Notes under the pieces: model-generated
Seen by the model: only the letters and a program-made list of their open reading frames with translations
The model's database searches: none
What the model was told of the DNA's origin: nothing
Shown: piece by piece, positions 1-5,717 of the stretch
Position numbering within the stretch: position 1 is the first letter of the stretch
How the letters are laid out: every line of letters begins with the position of its first letter
Position numbers and translations under genes: made by a program
From: Rubrobacter sp.
GTDB taxonomy: Bacteria > Actinomycetota > Rubrobacteria > Rubrobacterales > Rubrobacteraceae
Length of the DNA stretch: 7,536 nucleotides
Assembly (NCBI GenBank): GCA_016781775.1
Contig: JADDPR010000098.1
Coordinates: forward strand, 1-7,536
Direction: 5' to 3'

Positions 1-345
1 AGTCTCGTGCCAGATTCCCACGCTCCCGCTACTCCTGGCCTCCCGGTTGAAGCGCTGCCAGGCGGGGAGGTGGGGATCGTTGGGGTCTTTGGCGAAACGC
101 TCCAGATCCTCGAAGGAACGCCAGTACTGCACGATGGCCGGACCGCGCGAGTAGAGGAAGTACTCCGCCCCGAGGAAGCCCTTCTCCGGGTGTGCGTAGA
201 GCTCCTTGAGCATCGGTCCCATCGCCCGGGCCGTCGGCACCCAACTCCGGAAGTCGAGGAACCGGTTGATGCGCAGCCCGATGATGAAGACGGCGAAGGG
301 TTCATCCCTCCTGGCCGTGAACCTGCCTCTCTGCACGCCGCTCAT
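1..345 (-). CDS. DUF4188 (monooxygenase-like) protein, 3' end outside window
   Basis: The first 115 residues are present and the C-terminus runs past base 1. The protein opens with RGRFTARRDEPFAVFIIGLR, then INRF, a central HPEKGFLGAEYF, then IVQYWRSFEDLERFAKD, HLPAWQRFN and GSVGIWHET. These segments in this order match the DUF4188 family, small dimeric ferredoxin-like-fold proteins related to antibiotic-biosynthesis monooxygenases and sometimes annotated as phenylacetaldoxime dehydratase-like. The substrate is unknown. The ATG at 345 is preceded by an AAAGGAG ribosome site six bases away, and the ATG overlaps the upstream stop as ATGA. It is the last visible gene of the minus-strand operon. 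Family membership is fairly sure; the enzymatic role is not. Confidence 0.85.
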   Translation of the reverse strand, partial: MSGVQRGRFTARRDEPFAVFIIGLRINRFLDFRSWVPTARAMGPMLKELYAHPEKGFLGAEYFLYSRGPAIVQYWRSFEDLERFAKDPNDPHLPAWQRFNREARSSGSVGIWHET

Positions 346-890
346 ATCTCGCTCCTTTCCAGGTCTCGCCTCGCCCCATCTGCATCAGGCTCCAACAGCT
401 TCAACCCCGGCTCGCCGTACGACTCTCGGATCTCACCTTGCGATCCAACCCCCTCCATCGTTTCCCAGAGGGCGTAGTAGAGGGCACCGCCTCGTGCCCG
501 GACCTTCAGGTGCCCGCCCTCGGCCAGGCCCTTGAGCATCTCGTCCGCCTCGGCCACCGTCAGCGACGTCTCCATCGCCGCCCGCGCGGGCGTCAACTCG
601 CCGTACTCGTGCAGAGCCCGAAGAAGCTCACGCTCTTTGCCACCACCGACGGACGACATGTCTGGGTTGGAGAGCCCGGCTACCCCGCGCGTCAGCAGGC
701 GGAAGGCCGGGAACGACACCCAGAAGTACGTCGTGAAGATCCACCACGACCCCGGGGCGAGCGCGACGAGGGCGAGGCCGGAGAGCGCCACGGGCACCAG
801 GACGGCCAGCGAAGCGAGGATCTGGCCCTTCGGGCTCACCGAGGCCCAAGCGTCCGAACCGCGGACCGCTCGGACTCTGCTACCGCGCAT
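342..890 (-). CDS. Membrane-anchored protein with C-terminal winged-helix-like domain
   Basis: This 182-residue protein belongs to no family I can name with certainty. After a basic N-terminus, residues about 23-46 form a hydrophobic helix, and residues about 49-72 form a second, aromatic-rich one (WWIFTTYFWVSFPAF). Both probably span the membrane. Residues about 84-143 resemble a compact winged helix: KERELLRALHEYGELTPARA, a second helix TSLTVAEADEMLKGLAEGG, then a strand-like wing HLKVRARGGALYYALWE. The tail from 145 is charged and probably disordered. The start overlaps the upstream membrane gene by 11 bases and has a GGAAGGGG ribosome site; the stop overlaps the DUF4188 start as ATGA. The wing may bind DNA or may only mediate protein contacts. 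Coding status is well supported by the coupled starts. Confidence 0.8.
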   Translation of the reverse strand: MRGSRVRAVRGSDAWASVSPKGQILASLAVLVPVALSGLALVALAPGSWWIFTTYFWVSFPAFRLLTRGVAGLSNPDMSSVGGGKERELLRALHEYGELTPARAAMETSLTVAEADEMLKGLAEGGHLKVRARGGALYYALWETMEGVGSQGEIRESYGEPGLKLLEPDADGARRDLERSEI

Positions 891-1371
891 CGCCGGCCCC
901 TTCCTGTGCCGCTGCCCGGCGTGCTCGCAGGGCGACGAGGGCCAGGAGCGTCACGCTGGTCAGGAGGCCGGCCAGGATCGCGAGCGCGAGAGCGCCGGCC
1001 GCCGGGCTGGCGTAGGCGGCGTAGATGTCCGCGATCGGCGCCTCGTGGCCCCCCACGGGCACGAAGTGGACGAAGCCGAGCATCAGGAGCCCGCCGACGG
1101 CCACGAACAGGTGGTATCCGGCGATCGAACGCCCCCGCGCCGTCCAGTAGATTCCGGGCAGGATCAACGCGTAGACCACGAGGCTGAACGTGAACGGCGT
1201 GACCTCCGCCTCGAACGGCCAACCCGAGTGACTGCCCCGCACCACGTGATCCGCATGGTGCAGCAAGCTAAAGATGGTCGCCGCCGTCGCAAGGCCCAAC
1301 AGAGCGCGCCGGTAGCCCTTGCGCCCCCTCGCTCCCGCCGTGCCCGTGTTTACCGCTACGTTCGCGTTCAT
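880..1371 (-). CDS. Histidine-rich four-helix integral membrane protein
   Basis: This 163-residue protein has four probable membrane helices at about residues 21-37, 58-76, 85-104 and 119-149, and a basic N-terminus that suggests a cytoplasmic start. Its distinctive feature is a cluster of polar residues at the membrane edge: FSLLHHADHVVRG (H38, H39, D41, H42), H48 in SHSGWPFE, and H102 and H109 in GFVHFVPVGGHEAP. Such a pattern could bind heme or a metal ion, but no known cofactor motif is complete. The ATG has a GGAGGTG ribosome site and overlaps the stop of the PPOX gene by four bases (ATGA). The downstream gene starts inside its last codons. I do not recognise a named family; a role as membrane partner of the operon's oxidoreductase is a guess. 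Confidence 0.82.
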   Translation of the reverse strand: MNANVAVNTGTAGARGRKGYRRALLGLATAATIFSLLHHADHVVRGSHSGWPFEAEVTPFTFSLVVYALILPGIYWTARGRSIAGYHLFVAVGGLLMLGFVHFVPVGGHEAPIADIYAAYASPAAGALALAILAGLLTSVTLLALVALRARRAAAQEGAGDAR

Positions 1372-2045
1372 CGGGCCACCTCCGATCCCCGATCTTCCAT
1401 CGGCTCCCCCACGGCCGGCCGCACCTCCAGCGTGATCTTGCCGACCTCCCGGTGCCCGAAGAGGTGGAACATCGCGAGCCCGAACCGGTACTTCTCCCGC
1501 AGAGCCGCCCCCGCGCGCTCCGCTATACTCCCACCCTCGATGGGCCGGGCGACCCCCTCGATGCTCTCGCCTCTGGGCTTGCCCGTGGCGTTGGACGGTG
1601 CCAGCAGGACGCGCGGGTCGTTGCGGATGCGCTTCATCTTCCCCGAGCCGGGAGGGGTGGTCATGTAAACATGCCCGTCGACGGTCACGAACCAGAGCGG
1701 GGTCGAGACCGCCTCCCCGCTCTTCCTGAACGTGGTGAGGTTGACGTACTTGTGCCCCTCCAGGGCGGCGAAGGGGTGCGGCTCGCTCCGCTGCTCTTCG
1801 ACAACCAACTCCCGAACACGCAACCGTCCCACCTCCAGGTCCTCTATAGACAAATGCCCGACCTTACCCTTCTTGACCGCGAGCCGCCGGATCGCCAGCG
1901 CCCCTATCGCGACAGCCCCTAACGCCGTCGCACCGGCCGCCGCCGCTCCCAGGCTCGTGCTACCGAGGGCCGTCGCCCCGCGAACGGGTGCCACCCGCGC
2001 CCCGAAGGGCGTCCCCTTCGCTCTCGCCGACCTGCGTCTCCCCAT
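1368..2045 (-). CDS. F420-dependent PPOX-class oxidoreductase with N-terminal pentad repeats
   Basis: This 225-residue protein has two parts. Residues 24-83 form twelve tandem five-residue repeats with an aliphatic residue at position 4 (for example ATALG, AVAIG, RLAVK, HLSIE, DLEVG, RLRVR). Residues about 90-210 are a split-barrel flavin/deazaflavin domain: FAALEGHKYVNLTTFRKSGE, STPLWFVTVDGHVYM, GSGKMKRIRNDPRVLLAP and GKPRGESIEGVA. These match the Rv2061-like branch of PPOX enzymes, which use coenzyme F420 rather than FMN; the substrate is unknown. The ATG at 2045 is chosen because GGGAGGAG lies just upstream. The frame stays open to an ATG at 2153, so a 36-residue extension is possible but lacks the family signature. 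It is the first gene of the operon, about 126 bases behind the predicted transcription start. Confidence 0.87.
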   Translation of the reverse strand: MGRRRSARAKGTPFGARVAPVRGATALGSTSLGAAAAGATALGAVAIGALAIRRLAVKKGKVGHLSIEDLEVGRLRVRELVVEEQRSEPHPFAALEGHKYVNLTTFRKSGEAVSTPLWFVTVDGHVYMTTPPGSGKMKRIRNDPRVLLAPSNATGKPRGESIEGVARPIEGGSIAERAGAALREKYRFGLAMFHLFGHREVGKITLEVRPAVGEPMEDRGSEVAR

Positions 2046-2154
2046 CGACTTCTCCTCCCTAGCCCACGCGCGTTCCGGGGCCGCGAAGGGGTAGCGGATC
2101 GTTCCGGAACCGCGCCTCTCTCCAACCTTCATCTCCCTCAGCTCCCATCGCACT

Positions 2155-2174
2155 ATATGTAAGTATTGACATAT
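2155..2174. promoter_or_regulatory. PadR-type operator, site 1
   Basis: ATATGT, eight bases, ACATAT form a perfect six-base inverted repeat. This is the ATGT-N8-ACAT arrangement described for PadR-family operators. It lies at the predicted start point of the minus-strand promoter and overlaps the plus-strand TTGACA, so a bound repressor would block both directions. It sits 60 bases upstream of a gene for a PadR regulator, the obvious candidate ligand. Binding is inferred. Confidence 0.65.
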
Positions 2175-2197
2175 GGTACTCTATGGCCTGCTACTCT
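2166..2197 (+). promoter_or_regulatory. Candidate padR promoter
   Basis: A perfect -35 hexamer TTGACA lies at 2166-2171. The -10 is less clear: TGCTAC at 2189 has the ideal 17-base spacing but matches poorly, whereas TACTCT at 2192-2197 fits the relaxed TAnnnT pattern with a long 20-base spacing. The resulting leader before the padR ATG would be about 30 bases. The region is unusually AT-rich for this genome, which supports promoter function. Confidence 0.45.
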
Positions 2198-2206
2198 ATA
2201 TGTCAA
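2178..2206 (-). promoter_or_regulatory. Promoter of the minus-strand PPOX operon
   Basis: Read on the minus strand, TTGACA (2206-2201) is followed by exactly 17 bases and then TAGAGT (2183-2178). This is a textbook -35 and a good TAnnnT -10. Transcription would start near 2171, inside the first PadR operator, and leave a leader of about 126 bases before the ATG at 2045. The promoter faces and overlaps the padR promoter. Confidence 0.65.
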
Positions 2207-2217
2207 GAGTGACGTAA
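2198..2217. promoter_or_regulatory. PadR-type operator, imperfect site 2
   Basis: ATATGT, eight bases, ACGTAA repeats the layout of site 1 with two mismatches in the right half. The two sites start 43 bases apart, about four helical turns, so they would lie on the same DNA face. The left half overlaps the -35 of the minus-strand promoter. Confidence 0.45.
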
Positions 2218-2234
2218 AAGAAAATCGGAGGAAG

Positions 2235-2813
2235 ATGACGACGCTTGGTTACGCGATCCTTGGTTTGTTGGCGCGGGAGGGTCTCAGCGGGTACGACCTG
2301 ACGCAGAGGATGAAGGGGCGGGTGGGGTATTTCTGGAGCGCGAGGCACAGCCAGATCTACCCGGAGCTCGCGCGGCTGGAGGATGGTGGCTTCGTGACGC
2401 ACAGCGTGGTCGAGCAGCGGGACCGGCCGGACAAGAAGGTCTACGAGATAACGGACGTCGGGCTCGAAGCCCTCAAGGATTGGGTGACCGAGCCGCCGCC
2501 CGAGAAGCCCACGCGCGACGAGTTGACCTTGAAGGCGTACTCCGTCTGGCTCGCGGACGGGGAGGAGGCGGCGCGGGTTTTTCGCGCCGAGGGGCTCAAG
2601 CACGAGGAGCAGCTCGCTCGTTACGAGGAGATCCGCTCGTGGATGGAGGACGAGTGGCGCGAGGATCTCTCCAGCCCCGGTTCGCCGCACTTCGCCTCCT
2701 ACGCGACGTTGCAGCGCGGGATAATCCACGAACGCGGCTACGCCGAATGGTGCCGTTGGTTGGCCGAGGCCGTCGGCGGGGAGATTTCCATTTCCGGAAG
2801 AGGCGAGGCGTAG
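2235..2813 (+). CDS. PadR-family transcriptional regulator
   Basis: This 192-residue protein has the classic PadR architecture. The N-terminal winged helix, about residues 4-82, begins LGYAILGLLAREGLSGYDLT, contains the recognition segment SARHSQIYPELARLEDGG, and has a wing ending DKKVYEITDVGLEALKDWV. A helical C-terminal dimerisation region (Vir_act_alpha_C type) spans about 93-178. Family members usually repress detoxification or drug-resistance genes and release DNA when a small molecule binds; the ligand here is unknown. The ATG at 2235 is chosen over the open extension to 2166 because GGAGGAAG immediately precedes it and the extension would cross the promoter. The acetyltransferase follows after 61 bases, and the PPOX operon is divergent. 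Autoregulation is likely given the operators upstream. Confidence 0.93.
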   Translation: MTTLGYAILGLLAREGLSGYDLTQRMKGRVGYFWSARHSQIYPELARLEDGGFVTHSVVEQRDRPDKKVYEITDVGLEALKDWVTEPPPEKPTRDELTLKAYSVWLADGEEAARVFRAEGLKHEEQLARYEEIRSWMEDEWREDLSSPGSPHFASYATLQRGIIHERGYAEWCRWLAEAVGGEISISGRGEA

Positions 2814-2874
2814 GGAGCGTTGCAGTGGTCCTCTTCCGTTGGAGTTCGGGCAGAGGCTAGGGATCCGGAGGGTC

Positions 2875-4056
2875 ATGGAGTTGCGCAGGTACCGCGAGGA
2901 GGATCGGGGGGCGCTGGCCCGGCTGGGGGTGCTGGCCTTCGGGATGGGGGCGTCGTACTGGGAGGAATACTACGACCCGGAGAGGAACTCCAGGCTCGAC
3001 CCGAGCCTCGTCTACGTCATCGAGGACGACGGCGAGCCCCGGGCGACGGTGACGGTGCTGCCGATGGAGGCCTTCGTCGACGGGGAGCCCGTGGAGATGG
3101 GCGGCATCGCGGCGGTCAACGCCCACCCGGCCTACAGGCGCCGGGGCTACGCGGGCAAGCTCATGCGGGCGTCGATCGGCGGGATGCGGGAGCGGGGGAT
3201 GCCGCTCTCCATGCTCCACCCCTTCGCCCACGCCTTCTACCGGGCCCACGGCTGGGAGCTCGCCACCGAGGCCGTCAAGTACGAGCTCTCGCCCGCGCAG
3301 ATCCCGACGAGCGGCGAGCAACGGCGCGTCCGGGCCTACGATCCGAGCCGGGGCGATCTCGCCCGCATGCAAGAACTCTTCGGTGGTTGGGCGGCGACGC
3401 GCCCGTGCTCTGTCGGCCGCGGCGAGGGCCGCTGGTTGCAGGTTCTGGCCCGCGAGGATCAGGAGGCCGCCGTCTACGAGGCGGAAGACGGCACGATCGA
3501 GGGCTACCTCCTCTACAAGCAGTCCGAGGGGAGCGGTGACCCCCCGAATACCCTCGACGTCTCCGAGCTCGTCGCGAACACGCCGGCCGCGAGGGAGGCG
3601 CTCGTCTCTTTTATGGGTGCCTACAATCCCCGGATGTATACCGTCAAGCTCTCGACCCCGCGCGGCGAACCCCTGCACCCCTACATGCCCGACTCCCACG
3701 TGCGGGCGCGTCTGGAGCCCGAATACATGCTCCGGCTTGTCGACGTGGAGGGCGCCCTTGGGCTGCTGAAGCGTACCGTGAACGAGCCGCTCGTGCTCCA
3801 CGTCTCCGACGACGTGGTCCCCGAGAACTCTGGCTCGTACACGATGGGCGACGGCGGGGTGACGCGGGGTGCGGAGGCAGAGGCGAGCGTCACCCTCGAC
3901 GTGCGCCGGCTGGCCCAGCTCTATGCCGGTTATCTGTCCGCCGGCCAGCTCGCACGGTATGGGCTGATCGAACCCACGTCCGAGAAGGCCGTCGAGCTCC
4001 TGGAGGCATGGTTCCCCGTGGGCGACCCGTACGTCTCGGTGCCGGACCATTTTTGA
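2875..4056 (+). CDS. Eis-like GNAT N-acetyltransferase with SCP2-type C-terminal domain
   Basis: The 393-residue length is close to that of Eis proteins. Residues about 1-145 form a GNAT domain that begins MELRRYREEDRGALARL. It has the acetyl-CoA loop AAVNAHPAYRRRGYAGKLM (R88-R90, G91, A93) and FYRAHGWE, whose Tyr122 aligns with the catalytic tyrosine of Eis. A second, degenerate GNAT domain follows (about 148-285), then a sterol-carrier-like domain ending in a C-terminal Phe, as in Eis. Mycobacterial Eis acetylates aminoglycosides at several amines; this protein's substrate is unknown. GGAGGG lies only two bases before the ATG at 2875, which is tight, so TTG at 2881 is an alternative start. 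It follows padR by 61 bases with no terminator seen, so co-transcription is likely. Confidence 0.88.
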   Translation: MELRRYREEDRGALARLGVLAFGMGASYWEEYYDPERNSRLDPSLVYVIEDDGEPRATVTVLPMEAFVDGEPVEMGGIAAVNAHPAYRRRGYAGKLMRASIGGMRERGMPLSMLHPFAHAFYRAHGWELATEAVKYELSPAQIPTSGEQRRVRAYDPSRGDLARMQELFGGWAATRPCSVGRGEGRWLQVLAREDQEAAVYEAEDGTIEGYLLYKQSEGSGDPPNTLDVSELVANTPAAREALVSFMGAYNPRMYTVKLSTPRGEPLHPYMPDSHVRARLEPEYMLRLVDVEGALGLLKRTVNEPLVLHVSDDVVPENSGSYTMGDGGVTRGAEAEASVTLDVRRLAQLYAGYLSAGQLARYGLIEPTSEKAVELLEAWFPVGDPYVSVPDHF

Positions 4057-4207
4057 GCCGTCGGCTCTCAGCTAGCAGCCGTCAGCGAAGGCTTTGCTCG
4101 GAGCAGAGGGCGCGACGGAGGGTTCCGGTCGTCGTCGCCCTTATATACTGGACCACGAGCGCAAGCGGCAACCGGCCATGCTGAGGGCCGATTGCCGACG
4201 GCTGATA
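4055..4207. repeat. Structured intergenic stretch, possible small palindromic repeat element
   Basis: The gap after the acetyltransferase is dense in inverted repeats. GAGCC-GTC-GGCTC at 4055-4067 forms a small hairpin. TAGCAGCCGTCAGC at 4073-4086 pairs with GCCGACGGCTGATA at 4194-4207 (12 of 14 positions), enclosing about 107 bases. Inside, 4084-4098 and 4092-4108 form overlapping near-palindromes. This resembles the miniature repeats scattered in some bacterial genomes, but no second copy exists in this window to prove it. No clear T-tract terminator is present. Confidence 0.4.
4144..4149 (+). promoter_or_regulatory. Candidate -10 element of the LLM oxidoreductase gene
   Basis: TATACT stands out in the GC-rich gap and would give a leader of about 75 bases. 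No good -35 lies 16-18 bases upstream, so only the -10 is supported. Confidence 0.3.
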
Positions 4208-4229
4208 ACTATTACACGGAGGTTCGCGC

Positions 4230-5234
4230 ATGAAGACCACTGGCACCGTCGGGTACGCGGCGATGTTCGAACAGTTCCACCCGACGGACCTACTGAAGTG
4301 GTGCAAGACGGCCGAGGAGAACGGCTTCTCGTCCGTCATGGCCTCGGACCACTTCCATCCCTGGACGCCCGAGCAGGGCGAGAGCGCCTTCGTGTGGAGT
4401 TGGATGGGCGCCCTCGGGGCGACGACGAACCTGCGCTTCGGGACCGGGGTCACGCCGCCGGGTTTCCGGTACCACCCCGCGATCATCGCTCAAGGAGCGG
4501 CTACCCTGGAGGCGATGTACCCGGGGCGCTTCTGGCTTGGGCTTGGGGCGGGCGAGGCCCTCAACGAGCACATCGTCGGTGAGTACTGGCCGGAGGCTCC
4601 CATCCGTTTACGCATCCTCATGGAGTCGATCGAGGTGATCCGCAAGCTCTTCACGGGCAAGGTCGTGAAGTACTCAGGCGACCACATAAAGCTCGAGAGC
4701 GCGAGGCTCTACACGATGCCCGACACGCCGCCCCCGATCTACGTGGCGACCGCGGGGCCCTTGCAGAGCCGCAGAACGGGCGAGTTTTGCGACGGGATCA
4801 TCACCGTGGGAGCGGCCGACGAGAAGATAAAGATGCTCATGGAGAAGTTCGAGGAGGGGGCGCGCCGGGCGGACAAGGACCCTTCCCAGATGCCGCGCAT
4901 GATCCAGCTGCACGTCTCCTGGGCCGAGAGCCAGGAAGAGGCCGAGAGCCAGGCCGTCAAGGAGTGGCCGAACGGCGGCATGCCCTTCCCCAAGGGGGAC
5001 ATAAAGAACCCCGAGGATTTCGCGGCGATAGCCAAGCAGGTCACGGTCGAGAACTTCAAGAACCGCGTCCTGATGAGCGCCGACCTCGACGAGCACCTCG
5101 AGCACGTCCAGAAGTACGTGGACCTCGGCTTCGACGAGGTCTACGTCCACAACGTCGGGCGCAACCAGGAGGAGTTCATCAAGGCCTACGGCGAGCGCGT
5201 CATCCCCAAACTCCGCTGGCCTGATAAGGGGTAG
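4230..5234 (+). CDS. F420-dependent LLM-class oxidoreductase, FGD-like
   Basis: This 334-residue TIM-barrel enzyme of the luciferase-like family resembles F420-dependent glucose-6-phosphate dehydrogenase (FGD). Features shared with FGD are E14 in FEQF, SDHFHPW (D40, H41, W45), the F420-loop region FGTGVTPPGFRYHPAIIAQ, the GAGEALNE segment with E109, and the late K255 and R279 that align with FGD phosphate-binding Lys259 and Arg283. The position matching FGD Lys198 is alanine here (TVGA, A195), so glucose-6-phosphate may not be the substrate. The enzyme should transfer hydride between a small alcohol, aldehyde or other substrate and F420. The ATG has GGAGG seven bases upstream. It appears to be a single-gene unit closed by the hairpin at 5248-5284. 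Family sure, reaction unsure. Confidence 0.9.
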   Translation: MKTTGTVGYAAMFEQFHPTDLLKWCKTAEENGFSSVMASDHFHPWTPEQGESAFVWSWMGALGATTNLRFGTGVTPPGFRYHPAIIAQGAATLEAMYPGRFWLGLGAGEALNEHIVGEYWPEAPIRLRILMESIEVIRKLFTGKVVKYSGDHIKLESARLYTMPDTPPPIYVATAGPLQSRRTGEFCDGIITVGAADEKIKMLMEKFEEGARRADKDPSQMPRMIQLHVSWAESQEEAESQAVKEWPNGGMPFPKGDIKNPEDFAAIAKQVTVENFKNRVLMSADLDEHLEHVQKYVDLGFDEVYVHNVGRNQEEFIKAYGERVIPKLRWPDKG

Positions 5235-5247
5235 ATTCCAGCGCCTG

Positions 5248-5284
5248 ACCGAAGGCCGGAGTCTTTCGAGCTCTGGCCTTCGGT
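5248..5284. terminator. Hairpin terminator after the LLM gene
   Basis: ACCGAAGGCCGGAG (5248-5261) pairs with CTCTGGCCTTCGGT (5271-5284) over 14 pairs, one of them a G-U wobble, with a nine-base loop. The next bases are only moderately T-rich (GCCTATTCTGCTTCCTTA). It lies 13 bases after the LLM stop and 15 bases beyond the stop of the minus-strand remnant, so it could end transcripts from both sides. Confidence 0.7.
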
Positions 5285-5299
5285 GCCTATTCTGCTTCC

Positions 5300-5548
5300 T
5301 TATGCGCCGTTCAGGTAGCGCTTCGGGCAGCGGGCGACAAGGGAGTAGGTAGTGTCGACCATGTTCCCGACGTAGAGCTCGCCGACCTGGGTGAGAAGCT
5401 GGTAGGCGTCGAGGGTGGGGCCTGAGATGTTCGGGGACCACACCGCGCCCGGCCCAACCGGCCCGAAGATCGATCCACACGCCTGGTTGTCGGAGCCTAT
5501 ACTGCCCGGCGGGGTGGGAGCGGCGACGCGGGAACGACGGGCTCGGGG
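5300..5548 (-). pseudogene. C-terminal coding remnant of an unrecognised gene
   Basis: A minus-strand frame of 82 codons is open between an in-frame TAG at 5551-5549 and its TAA at 5302-5300. It has no convincing start codon with a ribosome site. The last 66 or so codons look like real protein: GSIGSDNQACGSIFGPVGPG, AVWSPNISGPTLDAYQLL, TQVGELYVGNMVDTTYSLVA and RCPKRYLNGA. By hand count, roughly nine in ten third positions there are G or C, as in the flanking genes. The upstream 15 codons are proline- and arginine-rich and look non-coding. It reads like the surviving 3' end of a larger gene that converged on the LLM gene and shared its terminator. I do not recognise the family. A real small protein from an atypical start is the alternative. 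Confidence 0.45.
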
Positions 5549-5579
5549 CTACGCGGCGCGTCCGGGTTGGAAACGATGG

Positions 5580-5609
5580 GCTTTCGGGGGGTAGTTTGGC
5601 CCCGAAAGC
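5580..5609. repeat. Perfect 10-bp inverted repeat upstream of codA
   Basis: GCTTTCGGGG (5580-5589) and CCCCGAAAGC (5600-5609) are perfect complements separated by ten bases. The hairpin could be an operator, a leader structure or a weak terminator; GTGCCTTTCG follows on the plus strand, a poor T tract. It lies about 110 bases before the codA start. No purine or pyrimidine riboswitch that I know was recognised around it. Confidence 0.5.
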
Positions 5610-5632
5610 GTGCCTTTCGTGCAGGCGGGGTG

Positions 5633-5661
5633 TTGCTTCTGTACGCTCGGCCAAAGAGAAT
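5633..5661 (+). promoter_or_regulatory. Weak candidate codA promoter
   Basis: TTGCTT (5633-5638) and GAGAAT (5656-5661) are separated by 17 bases, with three and four consensus matches respectively. This is the best pair I found between the inverted repeat and the codA start, but it is only suggestive. Confidence 0.25.
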
Positions 5662-5717
5662 TCGGGTCGAGATCTCTTAACTACGGTCACGAGCGAGTTT
5701 TTGGAGGGAGCCCGAGA

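Noticed and set aside
532..1668. 378-codon plus-strand open frame
   Set aside because: It lies antisense to three coupled minus-strand genes, is rich in Arg, Pro and Ser and has no recognisable domain.
2101..2110. Perfect palindrome GTTCCGGAAC in the operon leader
   Set aside because: Ten-base palindromes are expected by chance in GC-rich DNA, and it is unrelated to the PadR half-sites.
2046..2153. N-terminal extension of the PPOX protein to ATG 2153
   Set aside because: The in-frame ATG at 2045 has a far stronger ribosome site, and the extra 36 residues do not resemble the repeat or PPOX domain; an ATG at 2132 remains a weak alternative.
2857..4050. 397-codon minus-strand open frame
   Set aside because: It is the complement of the Eis-like gene, with Arg/His/Val-rich sequence and no start signal.
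4055..4067. Terminator after the acetyltransferase gene
   Set aside because: The hairpin is only five pairs and is not followed by T residues on the plus strand.
4230..5234. Naming the LLM gene fgd (glucose-6-phosphate dehydrogenase)
   Set aside because: One of the phosphate-binding residues is replaced (A195), so only the broader FGD-like family call is supported.
5610..5717. Upstream extension of CodA to GTG 5610
   Set aside because: There is no ribosome site at 5610, the 36 residues do not match CodA, and GTG 5718 is preceded by GGAGGGAG.
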